Shown: positions 18,022 to 25,858 of the stretch, one piece after another
How the letters are laid out: each line of letters starts with the position of its first letter
Position numbering within the stretch: position 1 is the first letter of the stretch
NCBI GenBank assembly: GCA_031291415.1
Contig: JARLJB010000357.1
Span: 1 to 52,854, forward strand
DNA length: 52,854 nucleotides
Source of the DNA: Telmatospirillum sp.
GTDB taxonomy: Bacteria > Pseudomonadota > Alphaproteobacteria > Rhodospirillales > Magnetospirillaceae
Reading direction: 5' to 3'
The notes under the pieces: model-generated
Database searches by the model: none
What the model was told of the DNA's origin: nothing
What the model saw: only the letters and a program-made list of their open reading frames with translations
Made by a program: the position numbers and the translations under genes

Positions 18022-18990
18022 ATGAGTGTCGTCGCAGCCTATCTTTACCGGAACGGCAAGAAGATCGAGCAGGTGTCCCTGGATACCCCGATACATTGCC
18101 GGACAGATCGATCCGAATTTGTCTGGATCGGACTGCATGAACCTTCGGAACCCGAGCTCCGAACGCTCCAGGAGAATTACGGACTCCATCCCCTCGCCGT
18201 CGAGGACGCGCTTAAGGCGCACCAGCTCCCGAAAGTCGACGTCTACGGCGAGCAACTTTTCATCGTCGCCATCACCGCCCATCTGAACGATGATCAGATC
18301 ACCTATGGCGAGACGTCATTCTTTGTCGGCGAGAATTTCATTATCTCGGTCCGGCACGGATCGGCACGCACATATTCCGCGTTACGAGGCCAATTGGAGG
18401 CGGCACCGGGTCTCTTGGGAAATGGTGTCGATTATGTGCTGCATGCCATTCTCGATTTTATTGTCGACGGCTATTTGCCAATCGTCGAAGACGTCGAGGA
18501 AGACGTGCTCGGCATGGAACAGCGCGCCTTCGACGCCTTTCTCAACCGCGACGAGGTGACGCGCATCTTCAAGCTTCGTCGCGAACTCATGCGGTTCCAG
18601 CGCGTTCTCGGGCCGATGGCGGAAGTCTGCAGCAAATTGGTCCATCTCAACGTGCCGAGCCTCGATCCCGAGGTCAGCCCCTATTTTTCCGACGTTCTCG
18701 ATCATGTTCGCCGGGTCGACGGAACAGTGCAGACGCTCCGCGAAGTTCTCACCTCGGTGTTCGAGGTCAGCCATCTCCTTGAGCAACAGCGCCAGGGCGA
18801 GATTACCCGGCAGTTGGCTGCCTGGGCGGCCATCCTGGCGGTGCCAACGGCAATCGCCGGGATCTACGGCATGAATTTCGAAAACATGCCGGAATTGAAG
18901 ACACACTACGGATATTTCGTCGTCCTTGGCTTGATCCTGGCGCTCTGCGGCGCCCTGTTTATCCGTTTCAAGCGGGCGCATTGGCTATAG
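18022..18990 (+). CDS. corA: CorA-family magnesium/cobalt transporter
   Basis: A 322-residue CorA channel subunit: a large N-terminal cytosolic alpha/beta domain and long stalk helix, then two C-terminal transmembrane helices. The first of these ends in the selectivity-filter signature YGMNFENMPE; the intervening loop and LILALCGALFIRFKR complete the family C-terminus. Pentameric magnesium (or Co/Ni/Zn) uptake at the inner membrane. The Shine-Dalgarno directly before 18022 is weak, which with the 6-bp distance to the leader ORF stop suggests translational coupling. Confidence 0.93.
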   Translation: MSVVAAYLYRNGKKIEQVSLDTPIHCRTDRSEFVWIGLHEPSEPELRTLQENYGLHPLAVEDALKAHQLPKVDVYGEQLFIVAITAHLNDDQITYGETSFFVGENFIISVRHGSARTYSALRGQLEAAPGLLGNGVDYVLHAILDFIVDGYLPIVEDVEEDVLGMEQRAFDAFLNRDEVTRIFKLRRELMRFQRVLGPMAEVCSKLVHLNVPSLDPEVSPYFSDVLDHVRRVDGTVQTLREVLTSVFEVSHLLEQQRQGEITRQLAAWAAILAVPTAIAGIYGMNFENMPELKTHYGYFVVLGLILALCGALFIRFKRAHWL

Positions 18991-19067
18991 ATCGTTAAAA
19001 TGAGGCGCCGGATCCGCACACCGACCAGCCCAGGCGGGGCCGTCCGTGTGCGGACCACGGCCGTCGC

Positions 19068-19319
19068 CTACTTTTTCATGCTGTCATTGCCCATTGCATC
19101 CTTGGACATGCTGTCCTTTTTCATCCCGTCTTTGGACATGGTGTCTTTGGACATGGTGTCTTTGGACATCGAATCCTTTTTCATGCCGTCATTGCTCATG
19201 GCATCCTTGCCCATGGTTTCTTTAGCCATGCCATCTTTGGCCATATCGTCTGCGGCAAAGGCCGTGGTGGCACCAAGAATCAGACACAAGGACATGGCAG
19301 CCGCTGTCAAAATTTTCAT
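19068..19319 (-). CDS. exported methionine-rich MXKDX pentapeptide repeat protein (MrpX-like)
   Basis: An 83-residue protein: signal peptide (MKILTAAAMSLCLILGATTAFA) followed by 11 tandem pentapeptides of the form M-x-K/N-D/E-x (MAKDG, MSKDT, MKKDS and so on) and a final MKK. About one residue in five of the mature chain is methionine. The annotation name is the pentapeptide MXKDX repeat family. The methionine-rich periplasmic protein MrpX of Azospira, which soaks up hypochlorite and is repaired by the YedY1 methionine sulfoxide reductase, has the same composition. Here the gene lies 77 bp downstream of an MsrP-fold gene on the same strand. ATG at 19319 follows AGGAG. Confidence 0.85.
   Translation of the reverse strand: MKILTAAAMSLCLILGATTAFAADDMAKDGMAKETMGKDAMSNDGMKKDSMSKDTMSKDTMSKDGMKKDSMSKDAMGNDSMKK
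19078..19240 (-). repeat. 15-bp tandem repeats encoding the MXKDX units
   Basis: Imperfect 15-bp direct repeats (unit on the coding strand resembling GACACCATGTCCAAA) run through the coding sequence; two adjacent units are identical. They are the DNA side of the pentapeptide array and could vary in number between strains. Confidence 0.8.
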
Positions 19320-19352
19320 GCTTTTCTCCTGACATTTACTCTGGTGGAACAT

Positions 19353-19370
19353 GCGCAATATTTATTGCGC
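19353..19370. terminator. short palindrome between msrP-like gene and MXKDX gene
   Basis: GCGCAATA-tt-TATTGCGC is a perfect 8-bp inverted repeat in the 77-bp gap. It could be an attenuator or processing hairpin adjusting expression of the MXKDX gene relative to the upstream enzyme genes. No T-run follows. Confidence 0.4.
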
Positions 19371-19396
19371 CGGGGAAAACTGTCGTCTCGTCACCA

Positions 19397-20182
19397 TCAA
19401 CTGCCGCCGAACCAGTTGTATCCCTGGTCCTCCCAGTAGCCGCCGGGATAGCTGTTAGTGACGAAAATCGCCTGGATATGTTTGGGGTTCTTGTATCCAA
19501 GCTTGGTCGGCATGCGCAGCTTCATGGGAAAACCATATTCGCGCGGCAGCACTTGGCCGTCGTAGGTCAGGGCCAATAAAGTCTGTGAATGCAGGGCGGT
19601 GGGCATGTCGATGCTGGTGTAATAGCCGTCGGCACATTTGAAACCGACATACTTGGCCCCGGTATCGGCACCCACCCGCATCAGAAAATCGGAAAATCGA
19701 ACGCCGCCCCAGTGGCCGATGGCGCTCCATCCTTCCACACAGATATGGCGGGTAATCTGGTCGGTTTGCGCCATGGCACGCAGTTCGCCCAACCGCCAAG
19801 GCCGTTTGTCGGCAACCAGACCGCTCACCTCCAGGGTGTAACCGGCCTCATCAATGGCCGGAGCCTTTTCCACACCATAGAAGGCGTTGAACGGAAAGGG
19901 GCGCGTGAGCATTGACTGCGAATAGGTCGGCGCCAGGGCGTTCCGATCGAAGATCCAGCCCTGTACGTGGTCGTTGAAGCGCGATATCATCGAAAGCGCA
20001 TGCTCCACCTGATCGTCCTCATCGAGTGAGCATCCAGAGAGCATCGCCACGCCCCCCAGGGTCAGGGTCCGGAGGAAGGCACGGCGCGAGGTCTGTCCGA
20101 TATGCGGGGCCAGCACTTTACGGGCCTCCTTCAGGATCGACGCGGCGTCCGGACGGTCGGCAACCGGTTTTGAACGAAGCAT
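19397..20182 (-). CDS. Tat-exported molybdopterin oxidoreductase, MsrP/YedY (sulfite oxidase) fold
   Basis: A 261-residue COG2041 enzyme. The N-terminus carries a Tat motif (SRRAFLRTL, residues 32-40) followed by a lipobox ending at Cys51 (AMLSGC), so the mature enzyme is probably a periplasm-facing lipoprotein. The molybdenum-ligating cysteine is Cys148 in RHICVEGWSAIGHWGG, closely resembling the CVEAWS motif of E. coli MsrP. FKCADGYYTSIDM and GFPMKLRMPTKLGYKNPKHI complete the pterin domain. MsrP reduces methionine sulfoxide in envelope proteins with electrons from a membrane cytochrome; here a cytochrome b gene lies 14 bp upstream. Start at 20182 follows AAGGAAGG. Other substrates (sulfite, S- or N-oxides) remain possible. 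Confidence 0.85.
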   Translation of the reverse strand: MLRSKPVADRPDAASILKEARKVLAPHIGQTSRRAFLRTLTLGGVAMLSGCSLDEDDQVEHALSMISRFNDHVQGWIFDRNALAPTYSQSMLTRPFPFNAFYGVEKAPAIDEAGYTLEVSGLVADKRPWRLGELRAMAQTDQITRHICVEGWSAIGHWGGVRFSDFLMRVGADTGAKYVGFKCADGYYTSIDMPTALHSQTLLALTYDGQVLPREYGFPMKLRMPTKLGYKNPKHIQAIFVTNSYPGGYWEDQGYNWFGGS

Positions 20183-20196
20183 GGTGGGCCTTCCTT

Positions 20197-20829
20197 TCAG
20201 CGTCCGCGAATCATGGAGAGCAGCGTGCGGGGCACCAGCGCCACCATGACCAGATGGACGCCCACGAATCCAACCAGCAGCGCCATGGCGACGAAGTGAA
20301 TCCGGCGCGCCGCTTCGTAGCCGCCCAGCAGTTCTCGCAACAGGCCGAATTGCACGGATTTCCACAGCACCAGGCCGGACGCCACCAGAACGATAAGATC
20401 GAGCATGGCGAACAGATAAGCGGCGCGTTGCACCTGGTTGTAATGGCGCGGATCGTCATGTGCCAGGCGCCCACGCAATGCCTTCCAGACATCGCCCAAG
20501 ACGCCCTGCGGAGAAAGCGGAAAGAAGCGCCGGAACAGACGGCCGCTGAACAGATTCAGCGTCAGGTACAACAAGCCGTTGCCCACCAGCAGCCACATGC
20601 CGGCAAAATGCCATTGCAGAGCGCCGCCCAGCCAACCGCCCAGCGTCATTCCCCGCGGAAACGTGAAATCGAAAAAGGGCGCGGCGTCATAGATTCGCCA
20701 GCCGCTGGTCGTCATGATAGTCACCGCCAAGGCATTGAGCCAATGGGTCAGCCGCAACCAACGCGGATGAATGGCGCCGCCATGAGGCTCAGGGTCGGTC
20801 CGACTGACGGTGGCGGGAAAGGACGACAT
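20197..20829 (-). CDS. cytochrome b561-type membrane subunit, partner of the molybdoenzyme
   Basis: A 210-residue integral membrane cytochrome with four main transmembrane helices. Candidate haem b ligands are His21 and His29 (HPRWLRLTHWLNAL), His74 (LQWHFAGMWLL), His178 (RRIHFVAM) and His192 (GVHLVMV). The fold is that of b-type subunits of hydrogenases and thiosulfate/sulfur reductases, not the MsrQ (YedZ) ferric-reductase fold, yet its position 14 bp ahead of the MsrP-like gene implies it supplies quinol electrons to that enzyme. ATG at 20829 follows AGGAA; ATG at 20859 is an alternative. Confidence 0.85.
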   Translation of the reverse strand: MSSFPATVSRTDPEPHGGAIHPRWLRLTHWLNALAVTIMTTSGWRIYDAAPFFDFTFPRGMTLGGWLGGALQWHFAGMWLLVGNGLLYLTLNLFSGRLFRRFFPLSPQGVLGDVWKALRGRLAHDDPRHYNQVQRAAYLFAMLDLIVLVASGLVLWKSVQFGLLRELLGGYEAARRIHFVAMALLVGFVGVHLVMVALVPRTLLSMIRGR

Positions 20830-20896
20830 GTTCGGCGTTCCTGGGATCAGTGGTTTCATCGACGCCCACTGTTCCCCACCGGCGATCCCCAAGTCC

Positions 20897-20921
20897 TCAC
20901 GTAAAGTTAAATAAAACGTGA
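20897..20921. promoter_or_regulatory. predicted response-regulator operator, cytochrome b / RR intergenic region
   Basis: TCACGTA-N11-AACGTGA forms an inverted repeat with AAAGTTAAA in the spacer. The block 20895-20911, read on the minus strand as TTTAACTTTACGTGAGG, matches 24444-24460 upstream of msrB in 16 of 17 bases. It lies between the divergent cytochrome b-msrP-mrpX set and the two-component genes. Confidence 0.65.
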
Positions 20922-20974
20922 TAACTGCGGTGGGCGAAAATGGGTGAAGATAGTTCATCCAACCGGGAGCTTTC

Positions 20975-21703
20975 ATGGAACGACCCAAGCGTGTCCTGAT
21001 CGTCGAGGACGATGCGCATATCGCCGAGTTGCTGCGCATGCATCTCAAGGAGGAATCCTATGTCGTCGAACATGCCGCCGACGGTCATGCCGGCATGCGT
21101 CTGCTTGGTGAAGGCCCCTGGGACATGCTGGTGCTCGATCTGATGCTGCCGGGCGTCGACGGTTTGGAGATCTGCAAACGCGCACGCGCCATGACCCACT
21201 ATGTGCCGATCATCATCATCAGCGCCCGCGCGAGCGAGGTGCACCGTATCCTGGGATTGGAGTTGGGCGCCGACGATTACCTGGCCAAGCCCTTCTCCAT
21301 GCTGGAACTGGTGGCCCGCGTGCGGGCGCTGCTGCGCCGCACGGACGCCCTGGCGCGCAACGCGCGCCTTGACGCGGGGCAATTGGAAAGCCATGGCCTG
21401 ATCCTTGATCCGGTGGCGCGTTCGGCGTCGCTGGAAGGAGCCTCGCTCGACCTCACCCCGCGCGAATTCGATCTTCTGTACTTCTTCGTCCGCCACCCCG
21501 ACCGCGTGTACTCACGCCTCAGCCTGCTCAACGAAGTCTGGGGCTACAGCCACGACGGCTACGAACACACGGTCAACACGCACATCAACCGCCTGCGCAC
21601 CAAGATCGAGGCCGATCCGGCGGCGCCGCAGCGCATCCTCACCGTGTGGGGACGCGGCTACAAATTCGCCGCCACGCCGTCGTCCACCACCGGAGAGAAC
21701 TGA
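20975..21703 (+). CDS. OmpR-family response regulator
   Basis: A 242-residue regulator: receiver domain (residues 5-120) with acidic pocket EDD (11-13), phospho-acceptor Asp55 in LVLDLMLPGVDG, and the conserved Lys in DDYLAKPFSM; then a winged-helix Trans_reg_C domain (about 145-235; LTPREFDLLYFF, VNTHINRLRTKIE, VWGRGYKF). It is divergent from the cytochrome b-MsrP operon and overlaps its kinase gene by one base (TGATG). The position recalls HprSR/YedWV next to msrPQ in E. coli. Confidence 0.93.
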   Translation: MERPKRVLIVEDDAHIAELLRMHLKEESYVVEHAADGHAGMRLLGEGPWDMLVLDLMLPGVDGLEICKRARAMTHYVPIIIISARASEVHRILGLELGADDYLAKPFSMLELVARVRALLRRTDALARNARLDAGQLESHGLILDPVARSASLEGASLDLTPREFDLLYFFVRHPDRVYSRLSLLNEVWGYSHDGYEHTVNTHINRLRTKIEADPAAPQRILTVWGRGYKFAATPSSTTGEN

Positions 21704-23166
21704 TGCGACGCCTGACGCTGGCGCAACGCCTGTCGGCGGTCTTCGCTTTGCTGCTGCTGGCCTGCAGCGGAATTTCGGTCTGGCTGCAGATCCAATCCAA
21801 TACCCGCCATGAACAGGCGGTGGTGCAGCAATTGTCCGGCGATCTGGCCACGCATATCGCCGGCACGGCGCAGCTCATGGATGCCGACGGTTGGCGACCG
21901 GACGCCGTGCGCGATCTCTTCGACAAGCTGATGGCTGTCAATCCGTCGGTCGAGGTGTATCTCCTTGATAACAACGGTCGGGTGGTCGGCAACGCGGCTC
22001 CTCCGGGGCATCTGAAACGCGATCGGATCGACCTGGCGCCGATCCGCCGCCTGCTGGCCGGCGGCTCCCTGCCCGTCCTCGGCGACGACCCGCGCAGCAT
22101 CGAGACCCGCAAGGTGTTCAGCGTGGCGCCGGTGCGGGTCGATGGCCGGCCGGCCGGTTACGTGTATGTCATCTTGTTGGGCGAGACGCGTGACGCGCTG
22201 GCGGCCAAACTGGCCGACGACGCCGTCCTGCAAACGACGCTGTGGGCGACGGCGGTGGTCGCCTTGCTGGGACTGTTCATGGGGCTGGTGGCCTTCCGGC
22301 TGATCACCCGGCCGCTTCGCGCGCTGACCGTGGCCGTGCGCGGTTTTGATGCCAACGGCGAACTGGCGGCGGCCCTGCAGGTAGAGACACCCGATGACGG
22401 AGGCGGCGACGAGATCGCCGTGTTGCGGACGGCCTTCGCGCAGATGGGGCGGCGCATCGCCGACCAGTGGCGCGAGCTTACCCGCCAGGACCAGCAGCGG
22501 CGCGACCTCGTCGCCAACATCTCGCACGATCTGCGGACGCCGCTGACCTCCCTGCACGGCTATCTGGAACTGCTGCGCCTGAAGGATGACAGTCTCAGTG
22601 TCGCTGAGCGGCAGCGCTATCTGGACATCGCCCTGGCGCAGAGCGGTAAAGTCGGCCGCCTGGCGCAAGAGCTGTTCGAACTGGCCCGCCTTGAGTCCGG
22701 ACTGGTCCAGCCCGAACTGGAAACCTTTTCGCTTCCCGATCTGGTCCAGGACGTGCTGCAGAAGTTCGAACTGCCCGCCGAGGCGCGCCAACAGCACTTG
22801 TCGGTAGAAATCTCCCCAGCCCTGCCCGCCGTGCGCGCCGATCTGGGAATGATCGAGCGCGTGCTGACCAATCTGCTGGACAACGCCATCCGCCACACGC
22901 CAACGGGCACCCACATCGCCGTCTGCATGCGGACGTTACGTGACCGGGTGCAGGTCGAGGTCAGCGATACCGGCCCCGGCATCCCCGAGGCCATGCGCGA
23001 CGGACTATTCATGCGGGCATCGCGCCTGCTGCGCGGCGCGCAGCACAGCGGCGGCCTGGGTCTGGTCATCGTCCAGCGCATTCTGCAACTCCATGGCGGC
23101 GAGGTGCAATTGGCCGAAGCCCACGGCAACGGCGCGGTTTTCCGCTTCACTTTGCCGGTCGGATAA
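21703..23166 (+). CDS. sensor histidine kinase
   Basis: A 487-residue membrane kinase: transmembrane helix 1 (about 12-30), periplasmic sensor of roughly 140 residues, helix 2 (LWATAVVALLGLFMGLVAF), HAMP linker, HisKA with the H-box VANISHDLRTPLTSL, and HATPase_c with N-box NLLDNAIRH, DTGPGIPEAM and GGLGLVIVQRIL. The periplasmic region has no cysteine and only two methionines (in AQLMDAD and DKLMAVN), which could be sulfoxide-sensing residues as proposed for HprS, but that is speculation. Start at 21703 overlaps the regulator stop; GGAGAG lies upstream. Confidence 0.92.
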   Translation: MRRLTLAQRLSAVFALLLLACSGISVWLQIQSNTRHEQAVVQQLSGDLATHIAGTAQLMDADGWRPDAVRDLFDKLMAVNPSVEVYLLDNNGRVVGNAAPPGHLKRDRIDLAPIRRLLAGGSLPVLGDDPRSIETRKVFSVAPVRVDGRPAGYVYVILLGETRDALAAKLADDAVLQTTLWATAVVALLGLFMGLVAFRLITRPLRALTVAVRGFDANGELAAALQVETPDDGGGDEIAVLRTAFAQMGRRIADQWRELTRQDQQRRDLVANISHDLRTPLTSLHGYLELLRLKDDSLSVAERQRYLDIALAQSGKVGRLAQELFELARLESGLVQPELETFSLPDLVQDVLQKFELPAEARQQHLSVEISPALPAVRADLGMIERVLTNLLDNAIRHTPTGTHIAVCMRTLRDRVQVEVSDTGPGIPEAMRDGLFMRASRLLRGAQHSGGLGLVIVQRILQLHGGEVQLAEAHGNGAVFRFTLPVG

Positions 23167-23173
23167 TGACCTG

Positions 23174-23233
23174 AGGCGGAAACATGCCGACGCCCGGCGT
23201 TTGCCGGGGCCGAAAATGTGTCAGCATTTTCGG
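23174..23233 (+). repeat. intergenic hairpin-variable repeat, copy B
   Basis: AGG-CGG-n7-CCG, then ACGCCCGGCGTTT, then CCGAAAATG-n6-CATTTTCGG (23210-23233). The third hairpin is nearly identical to copy A while the first differs. It follows the kinase gene and may serve as its terminator. Confidence 0.65.
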
Positions 23234-23278
23234 CACTTGATATAAGACGATGCAAGACGGACTGAAGGACGAGGCCGC

Positions 23279-23641
23279 ATGACCTATGAAGAACTCAACA
23301 CATTCTGCCGGGGCCTGCCGGCCACCACCTACGTCGTCCAATGGGGCGGGTCGCATGTCTGGAAAGTCGGCGGCAAGGTATTCGTGATCGGTGGCTGGCA
23401 GGGCGACGTGGCGGCTTTCACCTTTAAGGTCAGCCCCGTTTCCTACGAGATCCTCAAGGCACAACCAGGGTTACGTCCAGCGCCCTACCTCGCATCGCGG
23501 GGCATGAAGTGGATCCAGCATTTTGCAATGCCCGGGCTGAACGACGACGAGTTACGGGACTATATTCGCCAATCGCACGTCATCGTCTCACACGGCCTGT
23601 CAAAGAAGAAACGGATCGAACTTGGCCTTGTCACGCCGTAG
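23279..23641 (+). CDS. MmcQ/YjbR family protein
   Basis: A 120-residue single-domain protein of the YjbR (CyaY-like fold, DNA-binding) family: an early cysteine (FCRGLPATTYVVQWGG), the VWKVGGKVFVIGGW beta-hairpin, a central APYLASRGMKWIQ motif, and a C-terminal helix (DELRDYIRQSHVIVSHGLSKKKR). The biological role of the family is unclear. Probably transcribed from its own promoter, since the repeat lies between it and the kinase gene. Confidence 0.87.
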   Translation: MTYEELNTFCRGLPATTYVVQWGGSHVWKVGGKVFVIGGWQGDVAAFTFKVSPVSYEILKAQPGLRPAPYLASRGMKWIQHFAMPGLNDDELRDYIRQSHVIVSHGLSKKKRIELGLVTP

Positions 23642-23654
23642 CCTGGTCGCAATA

Positions 23655-24131
23655 CTAGGCATAGGAAATTTCAATGATTTCCAGGTTGTCGATCCCGGCC
23701 GGAGTCTTCACCTTCACCACGTCGCCAACGCTTGCCTTCATCAAAGCGATTGCCACCGGCGCCTGGCAACTGACGTAAGATTTATCGTGAAGAACCTCAT
23801 CCACGCCGACGATGGTAATCGTCCGTTCCCCGGATCGTTCGGACTCATAGGTCACGGTCGCACCAAAAAAGACCTGGTCACGATTCGTCTGCGCGGCAGG
23901 ATCGATAACGAACGCGGATTCGATGCTTTTCATCAAAGCGTGAACGCGGAAATCGATTTCCGCCAATCGTTGTTTTCCGTAGATGTAATCGCCATTTTCA
24001 GAAAGGTCGCCGTTCCCGGCCGCCCAATTGACATCGGCAGCAACCTTGGGACGCTCAACATTTTTGAGTTCGTTGAGTTCCTTCTTCAGAGCATCCAATC
24101 CCGCAGGCGTGATGAGGTTTCTAACTTCCAA
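23655..24131 (-). CDS. greB: transcription elongation factor GreB
   Basis: A 158-residue GreA/GreB factor that stimulates RNA polymerase to cleave backtracked transcripts. The coiled-coil finger tip residues are intact in NGDLSENGDYIYGKQRLAEID (Asp and Glu), and the GreB-type YGKQRLAEIDFRVHALMKSIE is distinguished from GreA. The C-terminal FKBP-like domain (about 80-158) has VFFGATVTYE and SVGDVVKVKTPAG. The start is TTG at 24131, six bases after GGGAG; there is no in-frame ATG nearby. Convergent with the YjbR gene, 13 bp apart. Confidence 0.9.
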   Translation of the reverse strand: MEVRNLITPAGLDALKKELNELKNVERPKVAADVNWAAGNGDLSENGDYIYGKQRLAEIDFRVHALMKSIESAFVIDPAAQTNRDQVFFGATVTYESERSGERTITIVGVDEVLHDKSYVSCQAPVAIALMKASVGDVVKVKTPAGIDNLEIIEISYA

Positions 24132-24433
24132 TTCGGTCTCCCTTTTTGTTGCTAAGCGGATCTATTTCCACAACTCATGATATTAACTCACCCAAGAGAG
24201 CCCCAGCCGGGAATCAGCACCGTGGTTGCGGCGACAAAGCTCTGTGGATAACGGCGTACTCCAGCATGGGCCCGGCGGCAACGATCATCAAGATCGCGCA
24301 TAGCATCATTTCGCGCCGTCAGCACGGACAAAAACGACGGCGGGTGAGCCATACCACATAACCGCATTTTCCGCATGGGCGACGGTTTCATGGAAAGCCG
24401 ATGCGACAGCGGACCAGCGCCCCTGTCGCAGTG
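24132..24433. other. non-coding stretch between greB and the msrB operator
   Basis: About 300 bp with no convincing gene. It must contain the greB promoter (minus strand). A 67-codon minus-strand ORF at 24188-24391 has no ribosome-binding site and no recognisable features. Confidence 0.5.
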
Positions 24434-24460
24434 TCACGCATTGTTTAACTTTGCGTGAGG
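24434..24460. promoter_or_regulatory. predicted response-regulator operator upstream of msrB
   Basis: TCACGCA-N11-TGCGTGA (24434-24458) is a perfect 7-bp inverted repeat, followed by GG. The right side TTTAACTTTGCGTGAGG (24444-24460) matches the inverted site at 20895-20911 in 16 of 17 bases with the same half-site spacing. It sits 61 bp before the msrB start. Confidence 0.65.
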
Positions 24461-24520
24461 ACTTCGTCATCACTCAATTCGTACCTTTACGCCATCCGCC
24501 GTTCACACTGCGAGGATACG

Positions 24521-25012
24521 ATGGCAACCAGACGACATTTCCTGCTTACCGGTTCCGTAGCCGCCACGGCGCTGGGCCTGTTCCCCTGGTTCTCTTCACG
24601 GGCCGACACCAGTGTCGAGACTTTTGACGTGACCTACAGCGACGCTGAATGGCGGGCGCGACTGTCACCGATGCAATATGACATCCTGCGCAAGGAGGGG
24701 ACCGAACGTCCCTTCAGCAGCCCGCTCAACGACGAACACCGCGACGGGACTTTCTCCTGTGCCGGCTGCGGCCTGCCGTTGTTTTCCTCTCGCACCAAAT
24801 TCGACAGCCACACCGGCTGGCCGAGCTTCTGGGCGCCGCAAGGCGACGCGGTGGCGACCCGCAGGGACAGCTCGTTCGGCATGGTTCGCAGCGAAGTCCA
24901 TTGCCATCGCTGCGGTGGACATCTGGGACATGTGTTCGACGACGGCCCTGAGCCCACGGGCCTGCGCTACTGCATGAACGGCGCGGCGATGACATTCGCG
25001 CCCCGGGCCTGA
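24521..25012 (+). CDS. msrB: exported peptide-methionine (R)-S-oxide reductase MsrB
   Basis: A 163-residue MsrB that reduces the R epimer of methionine sulfoxide. Zinc cysteines are Cys80/Cys83 (CAGC) and Cys128/Cys131 (CHRC), the substrate region is SHTGWPSFW, and the catalytic cysteine is Cys151 in RYCMNGAAM. No other cysteine is available to resolve the sulfenic acid, so an external reductant is needed. The N-terminus [18 protein letters not shown] is a Tat-type signal peptide, placing the enzyme in the periplasm, unlike typical cytosolic MsrB. ATG at 24521 follows GAGGA. msrA follows after 50 bp. Confidence 0.93.
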   Translation: MATRRHFLLTGSVAATALGLFPWFSSRADTSVETFDVTYSDAEWRARLSPMQYDILRKEGTERPFSSPLNDEHRDGTFSCAGCGLPLFSSRTKFDSHTGWPSFWAPQGDAVATRRDSSFGMVRSEVHCHRCGGHLGHVFDDGPEPTGLRYCMNGAAMTFAPRA

Positions 25013-25062
25013 CCGACCGCATCACCTGCCCCTACCCTCTTCAATCTGCGAGGCACCTCATC

Positions 25063-25794
25063 ATGACCTCATCTTTTTTCCTCTCAGGACTCTCGCGGCG
25101 TGGCCTCTTCCGCCGGTTGGCCTTCGCTCTCGTCGCCGCCACCGGCCTATGGCAGGGCGCGGCTCATTGCGAAAACGCCCGGGCCGTCGCCGCTCCAACG
25201 CAAGACGAGGCTCCTGGCATCGGCCATGTGGAGAAAGCCGTCCTGGCCGGCGGCTGTTTCTGGGGCGTGCAAGGGGTTTTCGAGCATGTGCAAGGCGTCG
25301 AACACGTGGTATCGGGCTATGCCGGCGGCACGGCGGAGACGGCGCATTACGAAACAGTTGGCGGCGGTCGTACCGGCCACGCCGAATCCGTGGAAGTCAC
25401 CTTCGACCCGACGCAAGTCTCCTACGGCACCTTGTTGCAGATTTTCCTCTCCGTCGCGCACGATCCGACGGAAGTGAATCGCCAGGGGCCGGACAGCGGA
25501 ACGCAGTACCGCTCGGCGATCTTTCCCGCGACCGAAGAGCAGCAGCGCGTCGCCCAAGCCTACATTGCCGAGCTTGGCGCCGGTCATGCGTTCGGCGCGC
25601 CGATTGCCACGCGCATCGAGACCAACGCCCATTTCTATCCGGCCGAGGACTATCACCAGGATTTCCTCGCCCTGCACCCCGCCACCCCCTATATCGTCGT
25701 CAACGATCTCCCGAAGGTCGCACAACTCAAGCGCCTGTTTCCGACGCGCTACCGCGAGCAACCAGTCCTGCTGACGACTGCGACGGGACACTAG
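25063..25794 (+). CDS. msrA: exported peptide-methionine (S)-S-oxide reductase MsrA
   Basis: A 243-residue MsrA reducing S-methionine sulfoxide. The catalytic Cys65 is in AGGCFWGVQGVFEHVQGV; GYAGG, HAESVEVTFDP, GTQYRSAIF and FYPAEDYHQDF are all conserved. The first 40 residues (SRRGLFRRLAFALVAATGLW) are a signal peptide with a twin-arginine look. The C-terminal region has no resolving cysteine; the only other cysteine, Cys36, lies at the signal-peptide boundary. It is evidently cotranscribed with the exported MsrB, giving repair of both sulfoxide epimers outside the cytoplasm. Confidence 0.93.
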   Translation: MTSSFFLSGLSRRGLFRRLAFALVAATGLWQGAAHCENARAVAAPTQDEAPGIGHVEKAVLAGGCFWGVQGVFEHVQGVEHVVSGYAGGTAETAHYETVGGGRTGHAESVEVTFDPTQVSYGTLLQIFLSVAHDPTEVNRQGPDSGTQYRSAIFPATEEQQRVAQAYIAELGAGHAFGAPIATRIETNAHFYPAEDYHQDFLALHPATPYIVVNDLPKVAQLKRLFPTRYREQPVLLTTATGH

Positions 25795-25858
25795 CTTCTT
25801 TTTGCCCTTGGCCTAACCCCTTGGCCGCCGCCGGGGCTGTGGCTGGAAAGGGGAACCA

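Noticed and set aside
19078-19240. Tandem 15-bp repeats as a possible CRISPR array
   Set aside because: Repeats are contiguous without spacers and encode the MXKDX pentapeptides in frame.
24188-24391. 67-codon minus-strand ORF upstream of greB
   Set aside because: No ribosome-binding site, no family resemblance, and it occupies a likely promoter region.
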